A DNA stretch of 64,000 bases from Doryteuthis pealeii (lineage: Eukaryota; Mollusca; Cephalopoda; Myopsida; Loliginidae): NCBI GenBank assembly GCA_023376005.1, contig CM042152.1:75094473-75158472 (forward strand). The letters are read 5' to 3'. A program made the translations under genes and the position numbers. Numbering within the stretch: the stretch's first letter is position 1; each line of letters opens with the position of its first letter. Positions 55,851 to 64,000 of the stretch are shown here, in pieces. The notes under the pieces are model-generated. The model ran no database searches and was not told the DNA's origin. It saw nothing but the letters and a program-made list of their open reading frames with translations.

Positions 55851-56237
55851 GTCTCCGATTACCTTGAGAAAGGAAGAACCATCAATAGTGAATATTATAT
55901 AGCATTACTGGTGCATTTCAAGGAAGACATCGCCAAAAACCGGCCACAAATGAAGAAGAAAAAAGTGCTCTTTCACCAAGATAATGCACCACGTCACAAG
56001 TTGACCACAACGATGGCAAAACTACATGAATTGCACTTCGAATTGCTTCCACACCCTCCCTATTCTCCAGATCTGGCCCCTAGTGACTACTGGCTTTTTG
56101 CTGATCTCAAAAGAATGATCCAGGTAAAGAGATTTGGTTCCAATGAAGAAGCGATATTGGAAACTGGGGTGTATTTTGAGGCCAAAGACAAATCGTTCTA
56201 CAAAAAAGGCATCAAATTGTTAGAAAAGCATTCTTAG
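55851..56237 (+). pseudogene. mariner transposase fragment (DD34D)
   Basis: The frame from GAT at 55857 reads DYLEKGRTINSEYYIALLVH, then KKVLFHQDNAPRHK, PHPPYSPDLAPSDYWLFADL and a tail RFGSNEEAILETGVYFEAKD. The Asp of HQDNA and the Asp of PSDYW are separated by 34 residues, the DD34D spacing of mariner transposases; the first catalytic Asp would lie upstream and is missing. No terminal inverted repeats were found. It lies in a PMS1 intron on the opposite strand. Confidence 0.9.
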
Positions 56238-56430
56238 AATTCAGCAGTGATGGTGGACCATGCTTCACATCCATTTAAGCAGTTCCTGGAGGACTGGGCA
56301 GTAAAGCATAGACTATCATCAGTTGCCTATCCACAATCCAATGGTTGGGCAGAGTTAGCCATCAAGACAGCCAAAAGGATAGTGAATGGCAACACAGGAC
56401 CGCAATAATCTCTGCTCCAGAGCTCCAGGG
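56238..56430 (+). pseudogene. Ty3/gypsy integrase core fragment
   Basis: Two overlapping frames read SSDGGPCFTS and then KQFLEDWAVKHRLSSVAYPQ, SNGWAELAIKTAKRIVNGNT, stop. The SDGGP Asp and the NGWAE Glu are the second and third catalytic residues of an LTR-retrotransposon integrase. One frameshift separates them. No LTR or flanking retroviral sequence is present. The piece sits between two about 110-base copies of the mariner tail. Confidence 0.8.
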
Positions 56431-56540
56431 AAAGAGATTTGGCTCCAATGAAGAAGTGTTATTGGAAACTGGGGTGTATTTTGAGGCCAAAGACAAATCG
56501 TTCTACAAAAAAGGCATCGAATTGTTAGAGAAGCATTGAA
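56431..56540 (+). pseudogene. second copy of mariner transposase tail
   Basis: Repeats 56127-56237 with a few changes: RFGSNEEVLLETGVYFEAKD then KSFYKKGIELLEKH and a stop. It is a direct duplicate of the end of the mariner fragment on the other side of the integrase piece. Confidence 0.85.
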
Positions 56541-56624
56541 ATCAGTGTAGGCCCAGGATTTATTGAGTGATGCATTATATCATTGTTTTGATAAAAACTG
56601 ATGTTTGAAAAATTTTTGTTTTTT

Positions 56625-57057
56625 TGTTTTTGTTTTGTTTTGTTTTACGGCATATCAACCTCAGTGGGTCATTTAATGCCAATAAAGTTTTGAAATAAAT
56701 CAATTCTTAATAGATAATACAATTTTTTTATAAATACATTTTTCTATTTAACCCATAGATGGGACCCTAACAGGTACTACCACTCCGGGTCAGAGTGGGC
56801 CAGGGAGCAATGGTGATGAAGGGGTGCTCCACATTATCCAAACCTCCAAAACTGGAACCTCACCATCAGATAGAGTTTAACGTCATTCCCAGGACATGTA
56901 GACCCTCAGCCACCACCTTCTAGCACCCATATGATAAAAAGGGCTTGGGGCTTGCCACAAAGGCAATAGGGTTGGGGCAATCATATAGGTGCTAGGGCTT
57001 GATGTGACCAGCCGATTGATCGGAGGGGGCCTCTCCGACCGCCCATCTAGCCCAAGA
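56625..57057 (-). mobile_element. Family E, truncated at its 5' end
   Basis: TTTTGTTTTGTTTTACGGCA, ACCCATAGATGGGACCCTAA, GACCGCCCATCTAGCCCAAG. It follows the mariner/integrase cluster. Confidence 0.85.
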
Positions 57058-57223
57058 TATGAAAATATGTTTAAGTTTAAGAAAATTTAATATGTGTTCA
57101 ATGCATGAAGTGACATTGTTGGACCAAATGCACAATTAAGAGTCCTCCACAAGAGTTAGCTTAATTGCTGCCTGATAGCTTTTAGGCTTTTAAGCTAGTA
57201 CTAATTAAATATAGAAAATTTAC

Positions 57224-57337
57224 CTTTGATTCGACAGCTTTCTTCTTGGCTACAGGTGCTAATTGTGAATCCCGGGTAGGGGATGCTGGCCGTTTTCCAG
57301 GTGTGTGATGAGTAGATGGGGCAAACAGTTGCACAGG
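57224..57337 (-). CDS. PMS1: PMS1 exon: basic linker
   Basis: 114 bases, 38 codons, phase 0 to phase 0. The product begins PVQLFAPSTHHTPGKRPASP and ends in a basic cluster, APVAKKKAVESK, which could serve as a nuclear localisation signal (inference). Acceptor TTTTAG before 57337 follows a pyrimidine tract; the donor is GTAAAT at 57223. The neighbouring exon on the 3' side begins the HMG box. Confidence 0.8.
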
Positions 57338-57539
57338 CTAAAAGAGAAAATAATAAAGAAAAGTCAACCTTTTTAAAATTATTCAGTCTTTTCATTTTTA
57401 TTCATTTTATTTTTTGGAGCATCAATTCTTGAAGGAGATCCCTTATGGAATTTAGGGCAATAGTTCACAAGTAACTATGAAGCAGAGAGAAGATGGGCGC
57501 TGGAGGATTAAAGACAAGCTAAGACGACAATATAAACGC

Positions 57540-57935
57540 TACTAAAAGGGTTTTGGTACTCTTCACGGAGAACCGTCCTGGCCTCCTACTTCAAAAAACG
57601 TAAGACGGTGGCTGCTGAAAAAAAAAAAACACCAGCTATGATTGAAGTCCGTAGCCGAAGCAGTGTCACTTGCAAAAAAAACCCAAAAAAACTAGGGTTA
57701 GGGTTAGTTTAATGGGAAAATAAATAATTTTGGCTCTGTTTTTTCTGGGTCACCCTGTATACAGAAAAACGCCTTAAGTTGGTTGTTTTTTTTGGATTTT
57801 TTGCAAGTGACAACACTTCGGTTACGGACTTCAATCGTAGCTAGTGTTTTTTTTTTTCTGCAGCCACCGGCTATTGTTTTTTGAAGTAGGAGGCCAGGAC
57901 AGTTCTCCACGAAGAGTACCAGGGTTTTTGTTGGC
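57540..57935. mobile_element. palindromic element C with nested family A core
   Basis: Inverted arms of about 120 bases (57549-57680 against 57785-57930; for example GGCCTCCTACTTC against GAAGTAGGAGGCC). The centre has TAGGGTTAGGGTTAG followed by the same 'TTTAATGGGAAAATAAATAA' core as family A. No clear target duplication seen. Confidence 0.75.
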
Positions 57936-57992
57936 ACCTTTCTGTACACTAAGGATGATGGCGTAGTGTCAAAAAAAATTTTTTTTTAATTA

Positions 57993-58072
57993 TCTGAGTC
58001 TGCGCAAGTGACTCTGCAGGCCAATTCTTGAGTGACAGTCTTTGGTCTGCAGAGTCACTTGCGCATAGCTTG
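57993..58072. repeat. palindrome in a PMS1 intron
   Basis: TGCGCAAGTGACTCTGCAG (about 58001) against CTGCAGAGTCACTTGCGCA (about 58048), loop of about 28 bases. Confidence 0.75.
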
Positions 58073-58074
58073 TC

Positions 58075-59320
58075 CCCTAATAAATTTCCAACAAAATGGA
58101 CAGAAAAAACACACCATTCTGAGAAGAATCATTATCCTTCCAAGATCTTTGTAGAAAATCTAAACTTAAAGTGCCAACTTGAGTTTTTATCACACCCTCA
58201 CGCTCAGTCCGTCAACTAACTACATCAAGGGAAGTAGGAATATTAAAAATTGTAAAATAGCCTCTTTGAATAGATCAGATTTTTTTTTTTAAATACAATA
58301 AATAAATATTTGTTAACAAAATGGCTTAGATTTAAATAATAGATTTAATATTCAATTTTGAATAATAATTATTAATTACAAGATGATCCATATATATATT
58401 TTGTGGGTCCTAAATTTTCTGTGGCTCTGTCTTGGCCCCTTGTGGCCTCCCATTTTTCAAATTTGGCCTTGTGTAGCATTACCAGCACTTTACTGAAATC
58501 AATGGACATTGACAAATTTGCACCTTGATCATTTTAATTCACAATTTCTCGAGTATTTCTGATCCAATCTTAAAAATATTTATATGGTTGGAAAGAAAAT
58601 AAAATAATCTTTTTCAATTTGTAATATCTATGTGTTTTTAACCATTGAAATATTTTTTACAGCGATTTAAAACAGTATTATGCTTCAAATAGCCAAAAAC
58701 AAAAAATGAATTTTTTGACGAGGCTAAATTTTTTGCAAAAATCAAAGAGGCTAATCTTTATCAATATTCTTGAAATTGTACATTTAATTAAAAGACACCT
58801 TAAACTACATCATGTAGGTTGTTTTTTCTTCTTATACCTTCAGAAGCAAAACCACTACCAATGAAAGTGGACGCAGGTTCCTTCAAAAAGTATAAGATGA
58901 GTAAAAACAAAGAGTAGTATATTTTTAATAGAAGATAGTCTCAGAATTATTTTGATATATAATGTGTGACATTTGGATGATGGTTAAGCATCAGGATTTT
59001 TTGTCAAACTTTTAATTTTGGAAAAACAAACTTACAATATAATATTAAAATGTTAACAAAACACATAATCACATGCCAGCCAGAGAGGTTTTGTTAAAAA
59101 AAAAATGATGTAAATATGTATTCTATTTCTTGTATATAATACAATATATCAAGTATTTAAAAAGGTATTTTTCAAGTTCAAAGTGATGTTATTTATTTAA
59201 ATTAATACTATATATTATAACTTTTTTTTTTGGGGGGGGAATGGGGGGGTCCAGGCAAACAAAAAATATTTAATAGTTTAATAATTATCTATTCATATGA
59301 ATAGTCTAAAAATATACATG
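58075..59320. other. PMS1 intron interior, nothing recognised
   Basis: AT-rich sequence with G-rich tract at 59230-59250. No repeat from the families above. Confidence 0.55.
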
Positions 59321-59321
59321 C

Positions 59322-59900
59322 TCTGTCAACTGGGGTTCTCGAATACACCTCTGCAGAGAAGTAAAAGTCCTAATGGGGGCCACCTGTTGGCTGTTGGTGG
59401 CAACACATGATGCTTAAGGACAGAATCCTGATGGTTGAGCAGTCCACAACATGCAACACACCACTTTTGCCCTTACTTAGGCTAGACAGGCAATCGGAGA
59501 AGCCTCCCCTAAATTAATTAGTTGGTCACGGCAAGCTACATAATTGACCTAGGCCTATTGCCCTTATGGCAAAACCCAAACTCTTTATCATATATGTGCT
59601 AGAAGGCAGTGGCTGAAGGTCTTAGTGTCCTAGGTATAATGTTAAACTGCATCTAATGGTGAAGTTCCAATTCTGGAGCTCTGGGGACAGTGGAGTACCT
59701 TTTTATTGCCATTACTCCCAGGTTTACTCTGACCTGGAGTGGTAGTACCTGTTAGTGTCCTATCTATGGGTTAAATAGGAAAAAATGAGTTTTAAAAAAT
59801 GTGTTTAAAAAATTTAAATATTCATTACGAATGAATAAAAGAAAAAGAAAATAACCCAACAAGGGTTGACAGGTCCTAAAATCCAACCAACCAAAAATAT
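59322..59900 (+). mobile_element. Family E, near full length
   Basis: CTGTCAACTGGGGTTCTCGA to AATCCAACCAACCAAAAATA. Its tail lies within 20 bases of the PMS1 donor at 59906. Confidence 0.85.
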
Positions 59901-59906
59901 ACAAAC

Positions 59907-60316
59907 CTGTACAAGGCCTCCTTCTGTCGACTCCATCTTTCCCCGACTCCAAGTTTCTTGATCCACGGGTTCATTAAAGGAATCAAGAAAGTCCGCAGCA
60001 CGCAGATTGTCTTGAAGAAGACTTTGTCCCTGCGACTGGTCAGCCTTTTTTTCTGATGTCGGTTCTGCTGCAACGGGCGTGTCCAAAGCGAAAGAATCAA
60101 CGAGTTGGTTGAAAAGTTCACTGCCACACGTCTCATCATTTGTCTTTTGCGATTCCAACGTCTGAGAACTGAGATGAAGATCAAATCTAGGGCTTGAAGG
60201 AGCATCTAACACTTTTGTTGTATCATTTGAGGAATTTGATTCTGACAATCGGACAACTGAATTTGTAGAATGTTCCAGATGAAGACGGTTGTCGGTGCCA
60301 TTCAAAAATGGTTTAT
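59907..60316 (-). CDS. PMS1: PMS1 exon: acidic linker
   Basis: 410 bases, open throughout, bounded by acceptor TTAG before 60316 and donor GTTTGT at 59906. The split codon G|AT gives Asp, so the phase fits the upstream exon; it leaves in phase 0. The product starts DKPFLNGTDNRL and is rich in Ser, Asp, Glu and Gln with the run FNQLVDSFALDTP, as expected of the disordered linker between the ATPase and C-terminal halves of MutL proteins. It is assigned by position, phase and open frame rather than by strong similarity. Confidence 0.8.
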
Positions 60317-61599
60317 CTAAGGAAATATTTTAAAAAAATTTTTCAAAATTGTGACAGACCTATAAGAATTAAATGTGGTTTTGGCTTTAGTGGCCAAAAC
60401 TGGTTCTTATAATATAACATTAGAAGGCTTCAGAGAAACCTCCAAACATAGGTAAATATATACATAATAAAATCCAAAGAAAGAGGTACAATATAACAAC
60501 AATACAGGCTTTATTGTCTGAGCACATGGAACATAAAATATACAACAAGATACAAACTGTTAGGACTAAAGTCTTTGGGAAGTAAGAAAGAATTCTTAAC
60601 GAATATAAGACTCACTTACTGTCCATGACTCACGTGGTAGGGTCTATAAAGGGTCTATATAAGGCTACATACACACATGGGTATGAGCCTATAATTGGGG
60701 GCAAGGTCCCCCACCTTAATGGATAGACATCACTCATCAAGTGCATCTTTATGAATGCCAGACCAAAGAGAGGCCGAGGGCTTCCCTGTTTGAATTTGAA
60801 TACTCAGGTAGTAGTGCCACCTAGTGGCAAATCCTCGCAGCAAGGGAAGATAATTCTTTTCCACCTAAGTGCATCTCAGCAAGAACAGACAATTGCTACA
60901 GAGTCAAACACTTTCTATATTCAAAAATCAAAATGGTGTAAATTTAACAAGCTTGTCTTTAAGTACAATAGAGTAGCGAGTTTAATCCTCACTGGGTGCC
61001 TGGGTCTTGTGTTAAATAAAAGATTAGCTGTATCTATTATTTGAGAGGTAGTGTAGATAATCTAAAAAGATTTAAATGGTTGTCCCAAGGGTGGAAAATT
61101 TTAGTGTCAAATAAATGTAATTGACAGATGATGACCCCGAGATCAATTTGAGGACTTGGCTGAGATTAGATAATCCCAATCTGAGGATTTCTTTCTTTCT
61201 TATTATATTTGCTTCCACACACTCTTCATTTTCTTTCTTTCTGAAACACTTGTAGCAAAAATTAAATAAAATATTTTTGGAAAAAAAAAAAAAATTCAAA
61301 CCATCTTAACTCTTAACATCCTGTTAAGAATTTTAAATCCAGAGCCCCATTCCTATAAAGATTTATCAAAAAATAGCTAAAAATGGCCTTTCCATTTAAA
61401 GTTACCTGTTATTTCCAGATAAAAGATTTCAAAATATGTTTAATATTACATTTAAACAAAGGCTATCATTTGGGGTAGATTAGGAAAATGAATGTGACTT
61501 CCGGCCGGGTGGAATGAGGCGGTATAGGATGTTAAGAGTTAAAGACCTTATTTATAAAATATATAACAACAACAACACACCCACACACACGGAACTTAC
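60317..61599. other. PMS1 intron
   Basis: Mostly unassigned. 60640-60850 is GC-richer with GGTCTATAAAGGGTCTATAT and TGCCACCTAGTGGCAAATCC, possibly an old LTR, but no paired copy is seen. Confidence 0.45.
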
Positions 61600-61945
61600 C
61601 CGGTTGTTGAGGATGAGGAGAATGCTGTTCTTCAGAGTTCTTCTGAATTTGATCAAGTTCCAAATTAAAATCCATTTCTGTAGAATTCTGACATACAGGC
61701 AGAATGGGGTCTTCCAATATGGAGTCTGTGGTGTGATGGGGTGACCTAATCTGGGGCAGACAGGAGTCTTGAGAAGTACATTTTACTTGATTGTTGTTTA
61801 ACCGTGGTGGAGCATCTTTCATGTCATCCATTACATCAGGGGGTTTGTCTACTTTACTCTCGGTAACTTGTTTTCGTCCAGGGACGGAACCAAGAGGACC
61901 ATACACACTTTCAAGAAGGATTGTTATGACATCCATCACAATATC
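61600..61945 (-). CDS. PMS1: PMS1 exon: start of linker
   Basis: 346 bases. It begins DIVMDVITILLESVYGPLGS, matching the helix and YGPL segment that follows the transducer domain in PMS1, and continues as a hydrophilic linker rich in Asp, Ser, Pro and Gln. Acceptor CAG before 61945; donor GTAAGT at 61599-61594. It enters in phase 0, exactly as the previous exon leaves, and leaves in phase 1. No catalytic motif is expected in this part; it is poorly conserved in the family. Confidence 0.88.
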
Positions 61946-62409
61946 CTGGAGAAAAATTATTTATGAAAAAAGAAAAAAAAAAAAAAGAAGAAAATATGAC
62001 TGAATTTATCAAGTACAACATTGAAAATCTAGAAAAAAGGTTAATTACATTTTGTACAGGAATATAATTAAGAGTCAACACGCAGTTCTCCAACAGTATG
62101 ACTAGCTTCTCGATTAGTAGTGACTCGACTACAAATAACCTTGTGTATTTGTATCATTATATGTGTTCTGTTTGACTATCCATCTTGTAAAGGAAATATC
62201 TTCCTTTACAACAGAAAGTTACTTTCATTTGTCAAACAATCTTTTACAGAAAGATTTAACATTTAGCCATGTCAGTGCTACTGTATGGCTGCACTATTTG
62301 ATTGGTTAGTTGGTTAGATTTTAGAGCATATCAGTCCTTGTTGGGGTATTTTATGCATGGATATGATTTTACTGTGTCAGGGACACAGGACACATACCTA
62401 TCAGCATCT

Positions 62410-62452
62410 GTATATATATATATATGTGTATATATATACATACACACACACA

Positions 62453-62511
<59 letters not shown>

Positions 62512-62588
62512 GATGCTGATAGGTATGTGTCCTGTGTCCCTGACACATATATATACACACACACACACACACAAATAACACACACACA

Positions 62589-62634
<46 letters not shown>

Positions 62635-62635
62635 T
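62410..62635. repeat. compound (TA)n(CA)n arrays with inverted repeat R ends
   Basis: TA and CA tracts interrupted by AGATGCTGATAGGTATGTGT (62512-62531), the inverse of CACATACCTATCAGCATCT at 62391-62409. Confidence 0.9.
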
Positions 62636-62639
62636 AAAA

Positions 62640-63000
62640 TAAGTGTATTTTGGTAGCATTTTTTCTTTTATACAAGTTTTGTTGAACTGTACAGACAATT
62701 CTTGTCCGACAAGTTTTTGGTGGATCCTTTCTAATTTTCGGCCATCTTTTTGGTGTCGGAGTGGAACTGGTGTAACAGTCCACCACTCGTTCTCATTAAA
62801 AAAGAGACACGAAACCATACCATCGTTTCCTACCTGATGATGGCAAACTGTATTGCCGAAAGCGCTCTTATCAAAACCTTTGGTGGACTGTTACACCAGT
62901 TACATCCCAAAACCAAAAAGATGGCCCGAAAATTAGAAAGGATCAACCAAAAACTTGTCAGACAAGAATTGTCTGTACAGTTCAACAAAACTTGTTTATA
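62640..63000. repeat. inverted repeat flanking a hammerhead-like core
   Basis: GAACTGTACAGACAATTCTT (about 62683) against AAGAATTGTCTGTACAGTTC (about 62965), and GGCCATCTTTTTGG against CCAAAAAGATGGCC. The single CTGATGA core lies between the arms. (TA)n tracts bound both sides. Confidence 0.8.
62830..62880 (+). ncRNA. hammerhead-like motif, partial
   Basis: CTGATGA (62834-62840), one T, stem II GGCAA/TTGCC and GAAA (62858-62861) are intact. Stems I and III are not convincing. It lies between inverted arms at about 62680-62790 and 62880-63000. Confidence 0.55.
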
Positions 63001-63428
63001 TATATATACATATATATATTATACCAAGATGCCAAAATCTATTAAATAGTTAGCAATTTGCAACTGGAGTATGTAAAGTTTTTATGTGCCATCCTTGGCC
63101 AGTTGAAAAGGGCTTAAAGAAAGTCCTATGTTATGGAATCCTTTGGTGATCCTTTGGTAAGCGTATAAGTCCTATCCTGCGTATTGGTAAAGGTCCAGTG
63201 ATTTAATCCTATGTACGTTGTCCATGAATGTTACAGTAATTATGATCAGTATGGTCGGTTAAGTATTGTATCAGCCTCAGAGTACTGCCAGTGATTGGCC
63301 AAGGAATAGATCACATGATCTCGCCTAGTCTATAAGTAGGAGCGGGGATCTATCACACACCTTATATATTGAAAAAATCTCAACAGAGTATTTTTCAAAT
63401 GAATAATTTAAAAAAAAAAAAAACTTAC

Positions 63429-63546
63429 ATCATTATGCATAAGGACTTGAGTTTTATTTGGATCCAGATTGACATCAATTTCCTTCTGAGGTAAAGTGAT
63501 CGAAGCCACAAAGAGCGGGTACCTGTTGGTGTCACAGCTGTGGCAA
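63429..63546 (-). CDS. PMS1: PMS1 exon: end of MutL transducer domain
   Basis: Reads RYPLFVASITLPQKEIDVNL followed by DPNKTQVLMHND. The I/V-D-V-N-x-x-P-x-K segment is the hallmark that closes the transducer (ribosomal S5-like) domain of MutL proteins, next to the lysine that reaches the ATP site in the family. The donor is GTAAGT at 63428-63423, after a complete codon (phase 0). The acceptor is less sure: AG before 63546 gives 118 bases, but AGs further inside the exon would also work. It is the most upstream exon I can recognise here. Confidence 0.85.
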
Positions 63547-63742
63547 CTGCAATAATACAGTCGAATTGCCTTCACAAGATAAAAAAAAATAAACAAATAA
63601 AAATCAATCATACAATAAAAATAAAAAAGATCAATGATAGAAATTAGGTCAAGGAAGTAGAAACCACAAAAATTCTATATAGCAAAAACTGTTGGTTGGT
63701 TGGTTGGTGGGATTTAGCAGACTGTTCATGTCTAAAGCCATC

Positions 63743-63907
63743 CTGGTTGGTTTGGTTTGTTTTACGGCATATCAACCTCAGTGGGTCATTTAATGCCGAT
63801 AAAGTTTTGAAATAAATCAATTCTTAGTGGATAATACAATTTTTAAAAAATACATTTTTCTATTTAAGCCATAGATGGGACCCTAACAGGTACTACCACT
63901 CCAGGTC
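63743..63907 (-). mobile_element. Family E, 3' fragment
   Basis: TTGGTTTGGTTTGTTTTACG, GTGGGTCATTTAATGCCGAT, GGACCCTAACAGGTACTACC; then LINE-like text at the window edge. Confidence 0.8.
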
Positions 63908-64000
63908 AGAGAAGCAAACAAAGCACCGGCACATCAACATCCTCAGGGACAGCCTTCACATGCAATATCTGTGGTCGAGAATGTTTTTCAAGCATTGGAC
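63908..64000 (+). pseudogene. possible LINE 3' zinc-finger tail, cut by window edge
   Basis: One forward frame reads TAFTCNICGRECFSSIG, similar to the C-x2-C tail that closes ORF2 in some LINE clades. It starts directly at the end of a copy of the 0.6 kb repeat. The fragment is short and runs off the window. Confidence 0.5.

Noticed and set aside
59876..60205. 109-codon minus-strand ORF
   Set aside because: It is a shifted frame of the PMS1 linker exon at 59907-60316.

Overview
This window looks like animal nuclear DNA, most likely from a mollusc and probably an octopod cephalopod. The inference rests on AT-rich sequence crowded with (TA)n, (TG)n and (GA)n arrays, several tRNA-derived SINE families, long retroelement-filled introns, and one spliced gene of metazoan type. 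I could not run a search, so the taxon is not proven.

Right part, about 40.25-63.55 kb, minus strand: the 3' two thirds of a DNA mismatch-repair gene of the MutL family. The best match is PMS1, because a MutL transducer end, a low-complexity linker, an HMG box and a PMS1-type C-terminal dimerisation region follow one another. Twelve coding exons can be placed by sequence similarity, splice sites and codon phase. The first exons, which carry the ATPase active site, lie beyond the right edge. The stop codon is at 40250-40252. Two points in the gene do not fit a clean reading frame: the 77-base exon at 52269-52345, which ends the HMG box, and the join between the next two exons.

Left part, 1-40.2 kb: I find no host gene. 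It is a dense patchwork of mobile elements and their remains: two families of short non-autonomous Helitrons with intact TC, hairpin and CTAG/CTAA signals; a palindromic MITE family with 8-9 bp target duplications and a telomere-like centre; hAT-type MITEs; LINE reverse-transcriptase fragments; three tRNA-derived SINE families; an abundant 0.6 kb element with an AAACC/AACC tail (about 20 copies or fragments across the window); and a 1 kb minisatellite. The introns of the mismatch-repair gene hold the same families plus a mariner transposase fragment with a Ty3/gypsy integrase piece inside it.

The most interesting non-coding signal is a set of type I hammerhead ribozyme motifs (near 11.4, 14.6, 18.7, 18.8 and 26.8 kb, with decayed relatives near 7.7, 8.7, 9.2, 14.3, 27.2 and 62.8 kb). 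They sit in short repeats that repeatedly occur as close inverted pairs beside microsatellites. This is what is known from Penelope-like elements and related retrozymes, but the families here are not ones I can name.

Most open reading frames in the window are translations of dinucleotide repeats or of mobile elements and are not annotated.
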